NCBI GenBank assembly: GCA_028876495.1
Contig: JAGWRO010000070.1
Coordinates: 1-64,000, forward strand
DNA length: 64,000 nt
Direction of reading: 5' to 3'
Source: Bacteroidota bacterium
GTDB taxonomy: Bacteria > Bacteroidota > Bacteroidia > Chitinophagales > Chitinophagaceae
Positions within the stretch are counted from its first letter, which is position 1, and each line of letters starts with the position of its first letter. The position numbers and the translations under genes are program-made. Below are positions 36,159 to 45,087 of this stretch, in pieces. The notes beneath the pieces are model-generated. The model worked only from the letters and a program-made list of their open reading frames with translations, had not been told where the DNA came from and ran no database searches.

Positions 36159-36701
36159 ATGGGAAACAGTCGTGAATTTGATATAGCTTTTGTAGGATTA
36201 AAACCTGGAGTCCATGAGTTTAATTACCAGGTGGATGATAAGTTCTTTGCAAATTATAAGGAAACAGATTTCAACAATTGCAAGGCATCTGTAAAACTCA
36301 CTCTCGAAAAAAACACATCATTTATGATGTTGAAATTTGAGATTGGAGGGAGCGTAAATGTAATTTGCGACCGTTGCGGAAATACATTACCAATGGATCT
36401 TTGGGATGAGTTTAAGCTGGTAATAAAACAGGTTGAAAATCCGGAAGAAATGAATCAAAACGAAGAGGATCCGGACGTGTTTTACATCTCAAGAACAGAA
36501 AGCTATATTCATCTTGCAGATTGGATATATGAATTTGTATTATTAAGTATCCCCAACCAACGGATGTGTAATGAAGATGAAATCGGGGGTCCACAATGCA
36601 ATAAAGAAATTCTGGCGATGCTAAAAAAAATGCAATCGTCAAAAGTTGAAAATAATCATCCTTTACAAAAAGGATTAGAAAAATTTAAAAAAAAACAATA
36701 A
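36159..36701 (+). CDS. DUF177 (YceD family) protein
   Basis: A 180-residue cytosolic protein of the YceD/DUF177 family, which lies directly upstream of rpmF in most bacteria and has been linked to 23S rRNA processing and accumulation. A CxxC pair is in VICDRCGNTLPMDLW (about residue 70) and two more cysteines in RMCNEDEIGGPQCNKEIL, a possible metal site. The C-terminal tail is basic. rpmF follows after 23 bases. It has a strong Bacteroidota promoter. Confidence 0.88.
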   Translation: MGNSREFDIAFVGLKPGVHEFNYQVDDKFFANYKETDFNNCKASVKLTLEKNTSFMMLKFEIGGSVNVICDRCGNTLPMDLWDEFKLVIKQVENPEEMNQNEEDPDVFYISRTESYIHLADWIYEFVLLSIPNQRMCNEDEIGGPQCNKEILAMLKKMQSSKVENNHPLQKGLEKFKKKQ

Positions 36702-36724
36702 TTAATCATACTTAATCTACGGTT

Positions 36725-36922
36725 ATGCCAAATCCAAAGCGCAGACACAGTCAGCAAAGAAGTGCAAAAAGAAGGACACATTATAAAGCAGATGCTCCTA
36801 CATTAAGCACCGATCCAACAACAGGAGAGACTCATGTTCGTCATCGTGCACACACAAGTGAAGGAAAATTATATTATAAAGGAAAAGTGGTTTCCGAAAA
36901 AGCCCCTGCTAAAGTCGGTTAG
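36725..36922 (+). CDS. rpmF: 50S ribosomal protein L32
   Basis: The 65-residue protein begins [20 protein letters not shown], the typical L32 N-terminus, and continues with the conserved [18 protein letters not shown]. It is the cysteine-free form, as usual in Bacteroidota. It lies between DUF177 and plsX, the order conserved across bacteria, but a strong terminator separates it from plsX here. Confidence 0.97.
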   Translation: MPNPKRRHSQQRSAKRRTHYKADAPTLSTDPTTGETHVRHRAHTSEGKLYYKGKVVSEKAPAKVG

Positions 36923-36943
36923 CCTGCTTTTACAACAGTTTTG

Positions 36944-36998
36944 AAATCCAAAAACAAAGTTTGTATAACTTCAACCTTTGTTTTTGGATTTTTTTTTG
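36944..36998 (+). terminator. rho-independent terminator after rpmF
   Basis: AAATCCAAAAACAAAG (36944-36959) is the exact reverse complement of CTTTGTTTTTGGATTT (36976-36991) and is followed by a run of T. The loop is 16 bases. Confidence 0.88.
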
Positions 36999-37063
36999 AA
37001 TCTTTGAGCAGGTTGCAATTAAATAATTATTTTTATCGTGATATTATAAGATAATACCGGAAT

Positions 37064-38005
37064 ATGAATATAGCGCTGGACATGATGGGTGGAGATTACG
37101 CTCCTGTAGAAGCCATAAAAGGCCTAAAACTTTTTTTATCTGAAAATGATGATAACCAAGTTCACCTCACGCTGATCGGTGATGAAAACAAACTATCACC
37201 CTTGTTTGATGAATACCAGGTTAACTCAGAAAATATTACAGTGGTGCATGCTGCCGAAGTGATTGGAATGCATGAGCATCCCACAAAAGCACTGAAAGAA
37301 AAACAGCAATCGTCCATTTCTATAGGCTTCCATCTTTTAGCAACCGGGAAAACAGATGCTTTTATCAGTGCCGGAAACACAGGTGCAATGATGGTTGGCT
37401 CCCTATATAGCATCAAAGCAATTACCGGCGTTGCCAGGCCTGCGATTGGCGCTTATATTCCCGGAGATAATGGTCAGACTTCATTACTGGTTGATGTAGG
37501 CCTTAATGCAGATTGCAAACCCGAAAACTTATCGCAATTTGCTTTGCTGGGGTCGTTATTCTCCAAATACATTTTAAATTATGAGAAACCCAGGGTGGCT
37601 TTGATAAATGTAGGAGAAGAAGAAGGCAAAGGAAACATTTTGTGCCAGGCTGCTTATCCTTTAATGAAGGAAAATAAGCAAATAAATTTTGTAGGAAATA
37701 TTGAAGGACGGGACCTTTTAATGAACAAGGCCGAAGTTTATGTTTGCGATGGCTACACTGGTAATGTACTTTTAAAATTTGCTGAATCCATTTATGATAT
37801 TGTTCAGAAACGAAAGATTGAAGATGAATATTTTAACCGTTTTAATTTTGAAATTTATGGTGGTGTTCCTGTTCTTGGCGTAAATAAGCCTGTAATCATC
37901 GGACACGGTATTTCTACTTCAGGTGCGTTTAATAACATGATATTGATGGCAAAAAAAATGATTGAACAGGATTTTATTGAAAAAATAAAATCCAACTTCG
38001 TTTAA
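37064..38005 (+). CDS. plsX: phosphate acyltransferase PlsX
   Basis: The 313-residue soluble enzyme converts acyl-ACP to acyl-phosphate, the first step of the PlsX/PlsY route to phosphatidic acid. It opens MNIALDMMGGDYAP and carries AFISAGNTGAMMVGSLY, RPAIGAYIPG, LINVGEEEGKGN and VCDGYTGNVLLKFAE, all conserved in the family. fabH, which often follows plsX, is absent; the next gene is an outer-membrane protein. A short hairpin (AAAGCC/GGCTTT) lies just after the stop. Confidence 0.96.
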   Translation: MNIALDMMGGDYAPVEAIKGLKLFLSENDDNQVHLTLIGDENKLSPLFDEYQVNSENITVVHAAEVIGMHEHPTKALKEKQQSSISIGFHLLATGKTDAFISAGNTGAMMVGSLYSIKAITGVARPAIGAYIPGDNGQTSLLVDVGLNADCKPENLSQFALLGSLFSKYILNYEKPRVALINVGEEEGKGNILCQAAYPLMKENKQINFVGNIEGRDLLMNKAEVYVCDGYTGNVLLKFAESIYDIVQKRKIEDEYFNRFNFEIYGGVPVLGVNKPVIIGHGISTSGAFNNMILMAKKMIEQDFIEKIKSNFV

Positions 38006-38194
38006 AGCCATCATGGCTTTGTTAAGGAAAAACTGATTCTCCATCTTCTCTATCCTTTTTTTTCCAAATCTTCCTTTTTTCTTCTTTCCATAAGAGCAAA
38101 ATACCTAAATTACAGTACCCTTTTTTTAGATTGTTTTATACTTAATTCATCAGATTTTTAATGATTATTTTTATACGGCCTTATTAAATACTTC

Positions 38195-40027
38195 ATGAAT
38201 TTTTTTTCAAAATATTTGTTGATTATTTTTTTAACATCAATTTTCTCTTGCATTAATTCTTTGTCTTATGCTCAAAAAGATACAACCAAACCAAACGGAA
38301 AAACTTTCTTAGGTAAAGTGATAGAAAATTTTAGAAAGGATTCAACAGAAATTGATAATTCTTCACAGCTAAAAACCAACGAAGCAGCTTTCAGGCCCTT
38401 CGAAGGACTTATTATAAGAAATATAGTTATTGAACGAATTCCATTCGGGGTTTCTATTGGCGATACTTCAAAAAGACTCATGAATAGTTTGACCAACCTT
38501 GCCAACAGTCTTCATCATATTACAAAAACAAGAGTAGTTAAAAAGAATTTATTTTTTAAAAAAGGACAGCCGTTAAAACCTTTTTTAATGGCAGATAATG
38601 AAAGATTCCTAAGGCAATTGTTATACCTCCAGGATGCAGAATTTTTTGTCGCACGAACCGCGCCGGGTTCAGATTCTGTAGATGTTTTTGTGGAAATTAA
38701 AGACGTCTTTTCATTAGGTGGTGCTATAAACTCTCTTGGCCTTAAACAATCAAGTGTTGATTTCCGGGAAGACAATTTTGGCGGAAGCGGAAATGCAGCA
38801 GTTCTATATTCACTTTATGACGACAGGCGTGAAAATAATTTTGCATTTGGCGGCGAATACAACAGCAGGAACATCCGTGGAAGTTTCATGAATGCCAAAA
38901 TTGGTTACCAAAGTTTTTATCCTTCAATTACAGGTCCGAAGGAAGACAATAATTATTATGTAGATTTCCAAAAACCCCTGGTAAACCGGTATATGGCATG
39001 GACCTATGAATTAAGTGCTTCATATCATGCTACCAGAAACTTATACAATAGAGATTCCATTTATTTTTCTGATATACGCTACCATTATTATAATATCGAA
39101 GCCTGGGGCGGTTATAACATTAATGCTAAAGATTTTACAACAGAAGAAGAATCAAAAAAATTAAGAAAGCTGATAGGTGTAAGAATTTTGGATCAAAAAT
39201 TTATGGAATTACCCGAAAAATACGAATCGGTATATGACTGGAAATATCCTACCATTAATGCCGCACTTGCCACCCTCACTTTCTATCGTCAAAATTTTTA
39301 TAAGACAAAATATATATATGGTTTTGGAAGAAACGAGGATATTCCCGAAGGCTTATTACTAAGCATTACCTCAGGTTATACACAAAGGCAAAATGCAAAA
39401 CGTCCTTTTATAGGGTTTGATTTTGAAAGTTACCATTTCAATAAAAAGAAAAATTACCTGAGTTATAAAATTGCCGCTGAAGGATATTTGCACCACTCCA
39501 CAGTTGAAGATATGAACTTTTTAGGAAGCCTTTTCTATTTCGATCATTTAAAATCAATCGGCACAAAATGGAAACAACGCTTTTTTTTGAATTTTGATCT
39601 TGCCCAGCAAGTTAATACTGTTTTTAACCAGCCTTTGTTTGCCAATAGCCAGTTTGGCTTGCCGGAATATGGAAATGAACTTATTAACAATGAGCGTGTA
39701 GGTGGCTCTTTACGCTCAACAGCTAAGGTGGAATCTGAATTTTTTAGTCCCTGGTCGCTTGTTGCGTTTCGTTTTGCTCCCTTTGTATTCACAAATGTGA
39801 GTGCGTTTTCTCCGAATAAGTATACAACAAAAATTCTAAGTTCTGTCGGTGGAGGAATAAGAACCAGGAATGAAAGTTTGATTTTTGGTACCATTGAATT
39901 AAGAGGCTATTATTTCCCTCAAAAAAATTTCTATAATGACAGGTTCAGATTTTCATTATCCACCAATGTAATCTTTAAATACAACAATCAGTTTGTAAAA
40001 AAGCCGGATTTCATCCAGATAAATTAG
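38195..40027 (+). CDS. Omp85/BamA-like outer membrane protein with POTRA-like domain
   Basis: A 610-residue exported protein. It has a signal peptide (about 1-26, ending SLSYAQ). A POTRA-like region at about 68-170 has FEGLIIRNIVIERIPFG, VKKNLFFKKGQPLKPFLMADNERFLRQL and VDVFVEIKDVF, typical of the beta-alpha-alpha-beta-beta POTRA pattern. A beta-barrel of about 430 residues follows, with an aromatic strand pattern. It is much shorter than BamA, with one POTRA instead of five, so it may be a TamA-like or lineage-specific translocase or assembly protein. It is a single gene; the partner is unknown. Confidence 0.7.
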   Translation: MNFFSKYLLIIFLTSIFSCINSLSYAQKDTTKPNGKTFLGKVIENFRKDSTEIDNSSQLKTNEAAFRPFEGLIIRNIVIERIPFGVSIGDTSKRLMNSLTNLANSLHHITKTRVVKKNLFFKKGQPLKPFLMADNERFLRQLLYLQDAEFFVARTAPGSDSVDVFVEIKDVFSLGGAINSLGLKQSSVDFREDNFGGSGNAAVLYSLYDDRRENNFAFGGEYNSRNIRGSFMNAKIGYQSFYPSITGPKEDNNYYVDFQKPLVNRYMAWTYELSASYHATRNLYNRDSIYFSDIRYHYYNIEAWGGYNINAKDFTTEEESKKLRKLIGVRILDQKFMELPEKYESVYDWKYPTINAALATLTFYRQNFYKTKYIYGFGRNEDIPEGLLLSITSGYTQRQNAKRPFIGFDFESYHFNKKKNYLSYKIAAEGYLHHSTVEDMNFLGSLFYFDHLKSIGTKWKQRFFLNFDLAQQVNTVFNQPLFANSQFGLPEYGNELINNERVGGSLRSTAKVESEFFSPWSLVAFRFAPFVFTNVSAFSPNKYTTKILSSVGGGIRTRNESLIFGTIELRGYYFPQKNFYNDRFRFSLSTNVIFKYNNQFVKKPDFIQIN

Positions 40028-40085
40028 ACTGCTATACTAATTTTTTTCTCACTTCAATTGAATACCTTTAATACAAATTTTTGAA

Positions 40086-40397
40086 ATGAAAAATTTCAGA
40101 AAATATCTTGAATTAGCTGCATGGATTGTGGGATTGATTTTATTAGCATTAATGGATCCGGGCAGGGATACTCATTATTCCTTTTGTTTTTTTAAGTTTA
40201 TAGGAATAAAATATTGCCCTGGGTGCGGACTTGGCCATTCGATCAGTTACTTATTTCATGGCAATTTAAGGGCATCATTTCAAGCACATCCGCTTGGGTT
40301 ATTTGCTGTGATTATAATACTTGCGAGGATTTACAAACTTTCATCTCTTCATATTTCACCACTTTTTAAAAAATACAATTATGGACAGCAGTTTTAA
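40086..40397 (+). CDS. DUF2752 membrane protein
   Basis: This 103-residue protein has two to three membrane segments and the DUF2752 signature YCPGCGLGHSISYLFHGN (a Cys-x2-Cys pair), followed by AHPLGLFAVIIIL. The family is widespread and its function is unknown; the two cysteines could bind metal or form a disulfide. The TM2 gene overlaps its end by 17 bases in another frame, so the two are coupled. Confidence 0.85.
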   Translation: MKNFRKYLELAAWIVGLILLALMDPGRDTHYSFCFFKFIGIKYCPGCGLGHSISYLFHGNLRASFQAHPLGLFAVIIILARIYKLSSLHISPLFKKYNYGQQF

Positions 40398-40764
40398 CTC
40401 AGTAAGCCCTACTATATTAAAATATCTTTATAATGCCACGCCTGAAGAACTGATCACCATCAACACAAGAACTAAAGGATTCAATGTGGATGAATTGGAG
40501 CAATTCTGTATCATTTATCGTTCAAAAAGAAAAGACCCTCAATTGATTTTAATATTATGTTTACTCGGCCTGGTAGGCGTTGCAGGCATTCAACGGTTTA
40601 TTATCGGAAACATTGGAATGGGAATTTTATATTTTTTTACTGCCGGTCTATGTTTTGTTGGAACTATTATTGACGCAGTTAATCATAAAGAACTGGCAAT
40701 GGAATACAATGCTAAAATGATAACAGAAACCTTATCTATGCTAAATATGATCAGGAAAAATTAA
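40381..40764 (+). CDS. TM2 domain protein
   Basis: The 127-residue protein has a soluble N-terminal half and a C-terminal TM2 hairpin: a first membrane segment LILILCLLGLVGVAGIQRF, then GNIGMGILYFFTAGLCFVGTIIDAV. The ATG at 40381 was chosen because earlier in-frame codons lie deep inside the DUF2752 gene and would give an unrelated leader. It overlaps that gene by 17 bases. TM2 proteins are often found with DUF2752; the role is unknown. Confidence 0.83.
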   Translation: MDSSFNSVSPTILKYLYNATPEELITINTRTKGFNVDELEQFCIIYRSKRKDPQLILILCLLGLVGVAGIQRFIIGNIGMGILYFFTAGLCFVGTIIDAVNHKELAMEYNAKMITETLSMLNMIRKN

Positions 40765-40782
40765 ATAGGATCAGGAAAATAA

Positions 40783-40815
40783 AAGGAAGTAGCTGATTTC
40801 CCAGCTACTTCCTTA
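40783..40815. terminator. terminator hairpin between TM2 and cytochrome genes
   Basis: AAGGAAGTAGCTG (40783-40795) and CAGCTACTTCCTT (40802-40814) are exact inverted repeats between convergent genes. There is no long T run, so it may act mainly through the stem. Confidence 0.65.
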
Positions 40816-40851
40816 ACTAAACCTTAAAAAGAACCTACTTTTTTCTTTGGG

Positions 40852-41475
40852 CTATTTGTGAACCAACAAAGGGGGAGCCGGCTGTGGTACGATGTTATGA
40901 ATGGGCTTGGTTGATTTTAAATAAGCAAAAACAGCATTTAATTCATCATCAGACATGTTCTGAAATGCCTGCCAGGGCATTGGAGGTAATAAATCCCTTG
41001 CTTTTTCCAGCCCCATATATTTCCCTTTGCGTATGCATAACTTGAATTGATCAAAACTCCAGTTTCCTATCCCTGTGGTACTGTCGGAAGTAATATTAGC
41101 AGCATACGAAACACCCCATGGCCCTATCCATGAAGTAAGATCATTGGTAACAATTGCCCCTTTACTTTCCATCTCTTTCCTATCAACATTTGCAATAGGC
41201 ATGTTTTCAGGATGACCCGAAAGCGCCAGATCCATATTTTCTACAGGACCAGCAGGGGTCATCTTTTTAGGAGAGTGGCAATCACCACAACCCGCAATGG
41301 TAACAATATGATGCCCCCATTCTTCAGCAGTATTGTAGCCTCCGTAAGATGTGTTTGCTAAAGCAGCGGTAGTGTCATCCTTTGCAGAGCCAGATTTAGT
41401 TTCGGTATTGCATTTTGACAAAAGAAAGATAGTAGGTACTAATGCCAGAAAAATAATAAAAGTCAGCTTTTTCAT
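40852..41475 (-). CDS. exported c-type cytochrome
   Basis: A 207-residue protein with an N-terminal signal (residues 1-22). Cys22 in LLSKCNTE could be lipidated, although a lysine just before it is unusual. One heme-binding CxxCH motif occurs, in AGCGDCHSPKKMTPAGP, and the fold continues to MSDDELNAVFAYLKSTKP near the C-terminus, a typical cytochrome c helix. A methionine in LLPPMPWQAF is a candidate sixth ligand. It likely carries electrons in the periplasm. No oxidase or dehydrogenase gene is adjacent, so the partner is unknown. Confidence 0.85.
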   Translation of the reverse strand: MKKLTFIIFLALVPTIFLLSKCNTETKSGSAKDDTTAALANTSYGGYNTAEEWGHHIVTIAGCGDCHSPKKMTPAGPVENMDLALSGHPENMPIANVDRKEMESKGAIVTNDLTSWIGPWGVSYAANITSDSTTGIGNWSFDQFKLCIRKGKYMGLEKARDLLPPMPWQAFQNMSDDELNAVFAYLKSTKPIHNIVPQPAPPLLVHK

Positions 41476-42024
41476 AAAAACAATATTTAGTGATTACAAA
41501 AATGGCTTTTAGAGAAGCAGCTATTTTACAATAAGAGGTTGGAATTTGATTTAAAAGTAGCGAGATTTATACTATAAAAAATGTTTTAAAATGATTTTTT
41601 ATTAACATAAAACTCACACTTAAGTGCACTTTTTTTGAAGAATCTAAAAATGAAACTTCGGTAAAATTAAAAATGAAAGTATTTGTTGGATTTCTATAAA
41701 GTAGCAGTTATGCCCATTGAAGAAATATGGTATCTTATGCCATCCAATACTCCTCTGGAAAGAGGTTCGTTACTGAAGGGAAGGTATTGGACTTTATTCG
41801 GCTTCTTCTGTTATTTCACTACAAAAATCTGTGGTAAAAATATTGCCTGATCCCATTGATGAATATGCAAGCCAGGAAGAAGCTCAAAAACTACCCGACC
41901 AGACGAGGATAGCCAAGTAGCGTTTTTTAGAAAATCTGCGTTTATACATTTCAGTTATAACACAAAACAGGAATTATAATTCTTTATTTGTTTACTGGCA
42001 AGTCAATGCCACAGGTACGGTTAC
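41476..42024. other. gap without a supported gene
   Basis: These 549 bases between two minus-strand genes hold no convincing ORF. Short open stretches exist on the plus strand: an ATG at 41710 opens MPIEEIWYLMPSNTP and stops after 46 codons, and a different frame reads LPDPIDEYASQEEAQ to a stop at about 41920. They could be a decayed gene, but I recognise no family. A copy of the recurring motif lies at 41984-41997. Confidence 0.5.
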
Positions 42025-43101
42025 TTACCATTTTATGTGTTGATTCATAAAATGAATCAGCCCGTCAGCAAGATTTTTTTGCTCACCCACTTTCGGATGG
42101 CCTGGTGTTTCCTTATATGGAGCGATATAAGTAAAAATTTTAGGATCATTCATCTCAGCCACCGCTTTCTCAACATACCCGGGCCATGGCGAACCTTTTT
42201 TGGTGATATCCATGTTTCCCAACATGCAAACGATCTGCGCTTTTGGGTAGGATGAGCGAATTGTTTCAACAAACTTTTTATAAGCATTTATTATCTGTGT
42301 TTCATCCGGAGGCTTCGTTCCAAACCTGTTTTTGAACTGTTCATTATCCGGCATAGTTACAATCCAGGAATCATTTTGAAATAGATTGATCACTACCACA
42401 TCGGGAGTATATTTTGAGAAATCCCATTTGCTGGTTGAATCAGTAGGATCAAGCCGGTTGTACATTTCAGGCATAATGAGCGGAAACCAACTCACCATTA
42501 TCCCAATCCCGCTTTTTGCGATGCAATGATATTGGGCGTTAAAATGCCGCGCGGTAATCGCAGCATAAGCATCATAATTATTTTCATAATATCCGAATGG
42601 AAAATCTTTCTCTTTATCATAAATCGCGTAACCGCAGGTAATCGAATTTCCAAAAAATTCAATCTTTCTTTTTGGGAGTTTTGAAGGCTTCAACAATTTT
42701 GTTTTGGCATAGGTTTCAAAGCCATAAAACCAGGTTTTACCTTTGTCCCATTCTGTACGTTTGAACAATTGCAATGAATGTTTACCATAAGGAAGGCCTG
42801 AAGCAAGTGCTATCATTCTCTTTAAGGTATCAAACTGTATTACACGAATACTATCATAATCGAGAATAACATTGTAATAATTGGAAGTATCCTGGTCTTT
42901 AAATTCTCCGCTAATTCCTGTGCCTTTGAAATTAATTGTCACAGAAGTTCCCGGCCACATTAATTCGGCTGCATCCGGTGTATACGCTATCCTTCCTTCA
43001 TAAGAAATATGTTTATCCCGGCACGGAATAAATTTTTGAGAAAAAGAGGTTGCAGTACTTAAAAAAAAGAAAACTGCAGCCAAAAGATTTTTTTGAATCA
43101 T
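42025..43101 (-). CDS. SGNH hydrolase, CE2-like acetyl esterase
   Basis: A 358-residue secreted esterase. It has a signal peptide (about 1-22, ending TSFSQ), an N-terminal jelly-roll domain (residues about 25-145) and a C-terminal SGNH domain with the nucleophile in FFGNSITCGYAIYD and the C-terminal catalytic His in TPGHPKVGEQ. This is the arrangement of carbohydrate esterase family 2, which deacetylates xylan and other plant polysaccharides or oligosaccharides. The ATG at 43101 puts the signal peptide at the N-terminus; an upstream in-frame start would place 18 extra residues before it. No glycoside hydrolase is adjacent. Confidence 0.85.
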   Translation of the reverse strand: MIQKNLLAAVFFFLSTATSFSQKFIPCRDKHISYEGRIAYTPDAAELMWPGTSVTINFKGTGISGEFKDQDTSNYYNVILDYDSIRVIQFDTLKRMIALASGLPYGKHSLQLFKRTEWDKGKTWFYGFETYAKTKLLKPSKLPKRKIEFFGNSITCGYAIYDKEKDFPFGYYENNYDAYAAITARHFNAQYHCIAKSGIGIMVSWFPLIMPEMYNRLDPTDSTSKWDFSKYTPDVVVINLFQNDSWIVTMPDNEQFKNRFGTKPPDETQIINAYKKFVETIRSSYPKAQIVCMLGNMDITKKGSPWPGYVEKAVAEMNDPKIFTYIAPYKETPGHPKVGEQKNLADGLIHFMNQHIKW

Positions 43102-43155
43102 AACAGATTTAACTTTTGAAATATCTATGCTAATGTAATTATTTCCTTCCAACAA

Positions 43156-43470
43156 TTTTTATAACCTTGCTGGATAAACGAAATGGTAAATTTTCCTGAT
43201 TAAAAAATATGATTTTTACCCCATTTGCTTTTTAAAAAGGATCTGTGATGTTTAGGAAGCCCAACCTGGGGTACAATGACCCCTGTGAAAAAATTCGGAA
43301 TTAAAATTCAAGGGAATGTTCTCTCTTTTAGGCACAGTTGTCTAATTCGGTTTCTTCTAAATAAAATTCCCTAAAATTTGTTTGTCTACTCTGAATTCAA
43401 TGCGTTTGTATTGCAGCAAAACAATGATCCGATAAATTAAAGATCGACCAATTATAGTCTGATTCAACTT
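43156..43470. other. gap without a recognised feature
   Basis: About 315 AT-rich bases between the esterase start and the lyase stop. The small palindrome GGGGTACAATGACCCC near 43268 is the only structure noticed; nothing supports a gene. Confidence 0.4.
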
Positions 43471-44850
43471 TTATAATTTCTCAAATCTAGCCTGAAAAAA
43501 TCTTAAGTATTTTGGTTCGTATACCATCTTCATCCCTTTAATTTTATCACGTCGTTCATAAACTCTTGCTGCTGATTCAGCAATCACATCCATATGTGCC
43601 TGTGTATATACCCGGCGTGGAATAGTAAATCTTACCAGCTCCAGTTTTGGGTAATAATTTTCACCATTGGCTTTTCTTCCGGCTGATACAACACCTCTTT
43701 CCATAGTTCTCACGCCCGAATCAAGATATACTTCTGAGGCCAAAGTTTGAGCCGGAAAATTATCCTGCGGTATGTGTGGTAAGAACTTTTTTGCATCCAC
43801 AAAAACGCCATGCCCACCTATAGGTTTTACGATGGGTATATCGTACTCCATCATTTTTTCGCCCAAATAAATTACCTGCCCAACTCTTGCTCTTATATGA
43901 TCATCACTTACGCTTTCACCAATTCCAATCGCCATTGCCTCCATATCTCTTCCTGCAAGGCCGCCATAGGTATGCAAACCTTCATAAACTACTACCAAAT
44001 TCCTTGCTTCTTCGTAAACATCCCAATCATTGATAGCCAGGAAACCTCCTATGTTTACCAACGCGTCTTTTTTGGCGCTCATAGTAGCCCCGTCAGTATA
44101 AGAACAAATTTCTTTTACAATTTCTTTTACCGGCTTATGTTCATACCCTTTTTCTTTTTGTTGAATAAAGTAGGCATTTTCGGCAACTCTTGTCATATCA
44201 TGTATAATACGGATTCGATGTTTTTTTGTAAGCGTCCTTAATTCCCTCAAATTTTTCATACTAATAGGTTGGCCACCAGCCATGTTTACGCTGGTAGCAA
44301 TACTTACATATGGAATTTTTTTAGCCCCGTATTTTTTAATTAACTTCTCCAGTTTATTTAAATCCACATTCCCCTTAAAAGGAAATTCGTTTTCCGGATC
44401 ATGAGCCTCGTCAATAATAATGTCTTCAAATTTACCTCCGGCCAGTTCCTGGTGCAGGCGGGTAGTAGTAAAGTACATATTGCCGGGAATTATATCCCCT
44501 GCTTTTATTAGAATTTTTGAAAGAATATTTTCTGCCCCGCGCCCCTGGTGAGTTGGAATCATATATTTATATCCATATACATTTTTCACCACTTCTTCAA
44601 GATGATAAAAATTTCGGCTGCCTGCATAGGCCTCGTCCCCCATCATCATGCCTGACCACTGATGATCGCTCATGGCGGAGGTACCACTATCTGTTAATAA
44701 ATCAATGTAAACATCTGCTGACTTTAATAAAAAAGTATTATATCCAGCATTCTTCATTGCCTTTTTTCTTTGAGCTGGAGTTGTCATTTTCATCAACTCA
44801 ACCATTTTCATTTTATACGGCTCAGCCCAGCTTCTTTTAATATTTTTCAT
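43471..44850 (-). CDS. tpl: tyrosine phenol-lyase (beta-eliminating), tryptophanase family
   Basis: A 459-residue PLP enzyme. It should split tyrosine to phenol, pyruvate and ammonia. The PLP lysine is in SAKKDALVNIGG (about Lys261) and the cofactor-site block is THQGRGAENIL. Residues that separate tyrosine phenol-lyase from tryptophanase follow the former: FTTTR (Thr at about 128), TMERG (Arg at about 385, where tryptophanase has EIG), RFFQARF at the end, and MMMGDEAYAG. Compared by eye with the Citrobacter enzyme it is clearly closer than to E. coli TnaA. Tryptophanase activity is the main alternative. It is a single gene with no amino-acid permease beside it. Confidence 0.85.
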   Translation of the reverse strand: MKNIKRSWAEPYKMKMVELMKMTTPAQRKKAMKNAGYNTFLLKSADVYIDLLTDSGTSAMSDHQWSGMMMGDEAYAGSRNFYHLEEVVKNVYGYKYMIPTHQGRGAENILSKILIKAGDIIPGNMYFTTTRLHQELAGGKFEDIIIDEAHDPENEFPFKGNVDLNKLEKLIKKYGAKKIPYVSIATSVNMAGGQPISMKNLRELRTLTKKHRIRIIHDMTRVAENAYFIQQKEKGYEHKPVKEIVKEICSYTDGATMSAKKDALVNIGGFLAINDWDVYEEARNLVVVYEGLHTYGGLAGRDMEAMAIGIGESVSDDHIRARVGQVIYLGEKMMEYDIPIVKPIGGHGVFVDAKKFLPHIPQDNFPAQTLASEVYLDSGVRTMERGVVSAGRKANGENYYPKLELVRFTIPRRVYTQAHMDVIAESAARVYERRDKIKGMKMVYEPKYLRFFQARFEKL

Positions 44851-45026
44851 TTTATTGATTTAATTTGAAATGTTCTATGTGATAGTATTCGAAATGCCTG
44901 AATAAAGCAGGAAAAAAAAGTGTAAGAACAAGAAAATCAGGAAGGCCTTTTGATGATATTTTTCCAAAGTAACATATTGCAAAAATGGCATTCCGGATGG
45001 ACAACAAAAATGATTTTCCTCATATC

Positions 45027-45069
45027 ATAATAAAAATGCCCACCTAATTTTAAAAGCAGGCAGGCATTT
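45027..45069 (-). terminator. terminator of the MG2/TonB-plug gene
   Basis: On the minus strand AAATGCCTGCC pairs with GGTGGGCATTT (two wobbles) over a 14-base loop and is followed by TTTTATTA, 19 bases after the stop. Confidence 0.75.
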
Positions 45070-45087
45070 CTCTTGGATACAAGAGTC

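Noticed and set aside
43810-44241. 143-codon plus-strand frame inside the tyrosine phenol-lyase gene
   Set aside because: It is antisense to a strongly conserved enzyme and encodes low-complexity aromatic residues.
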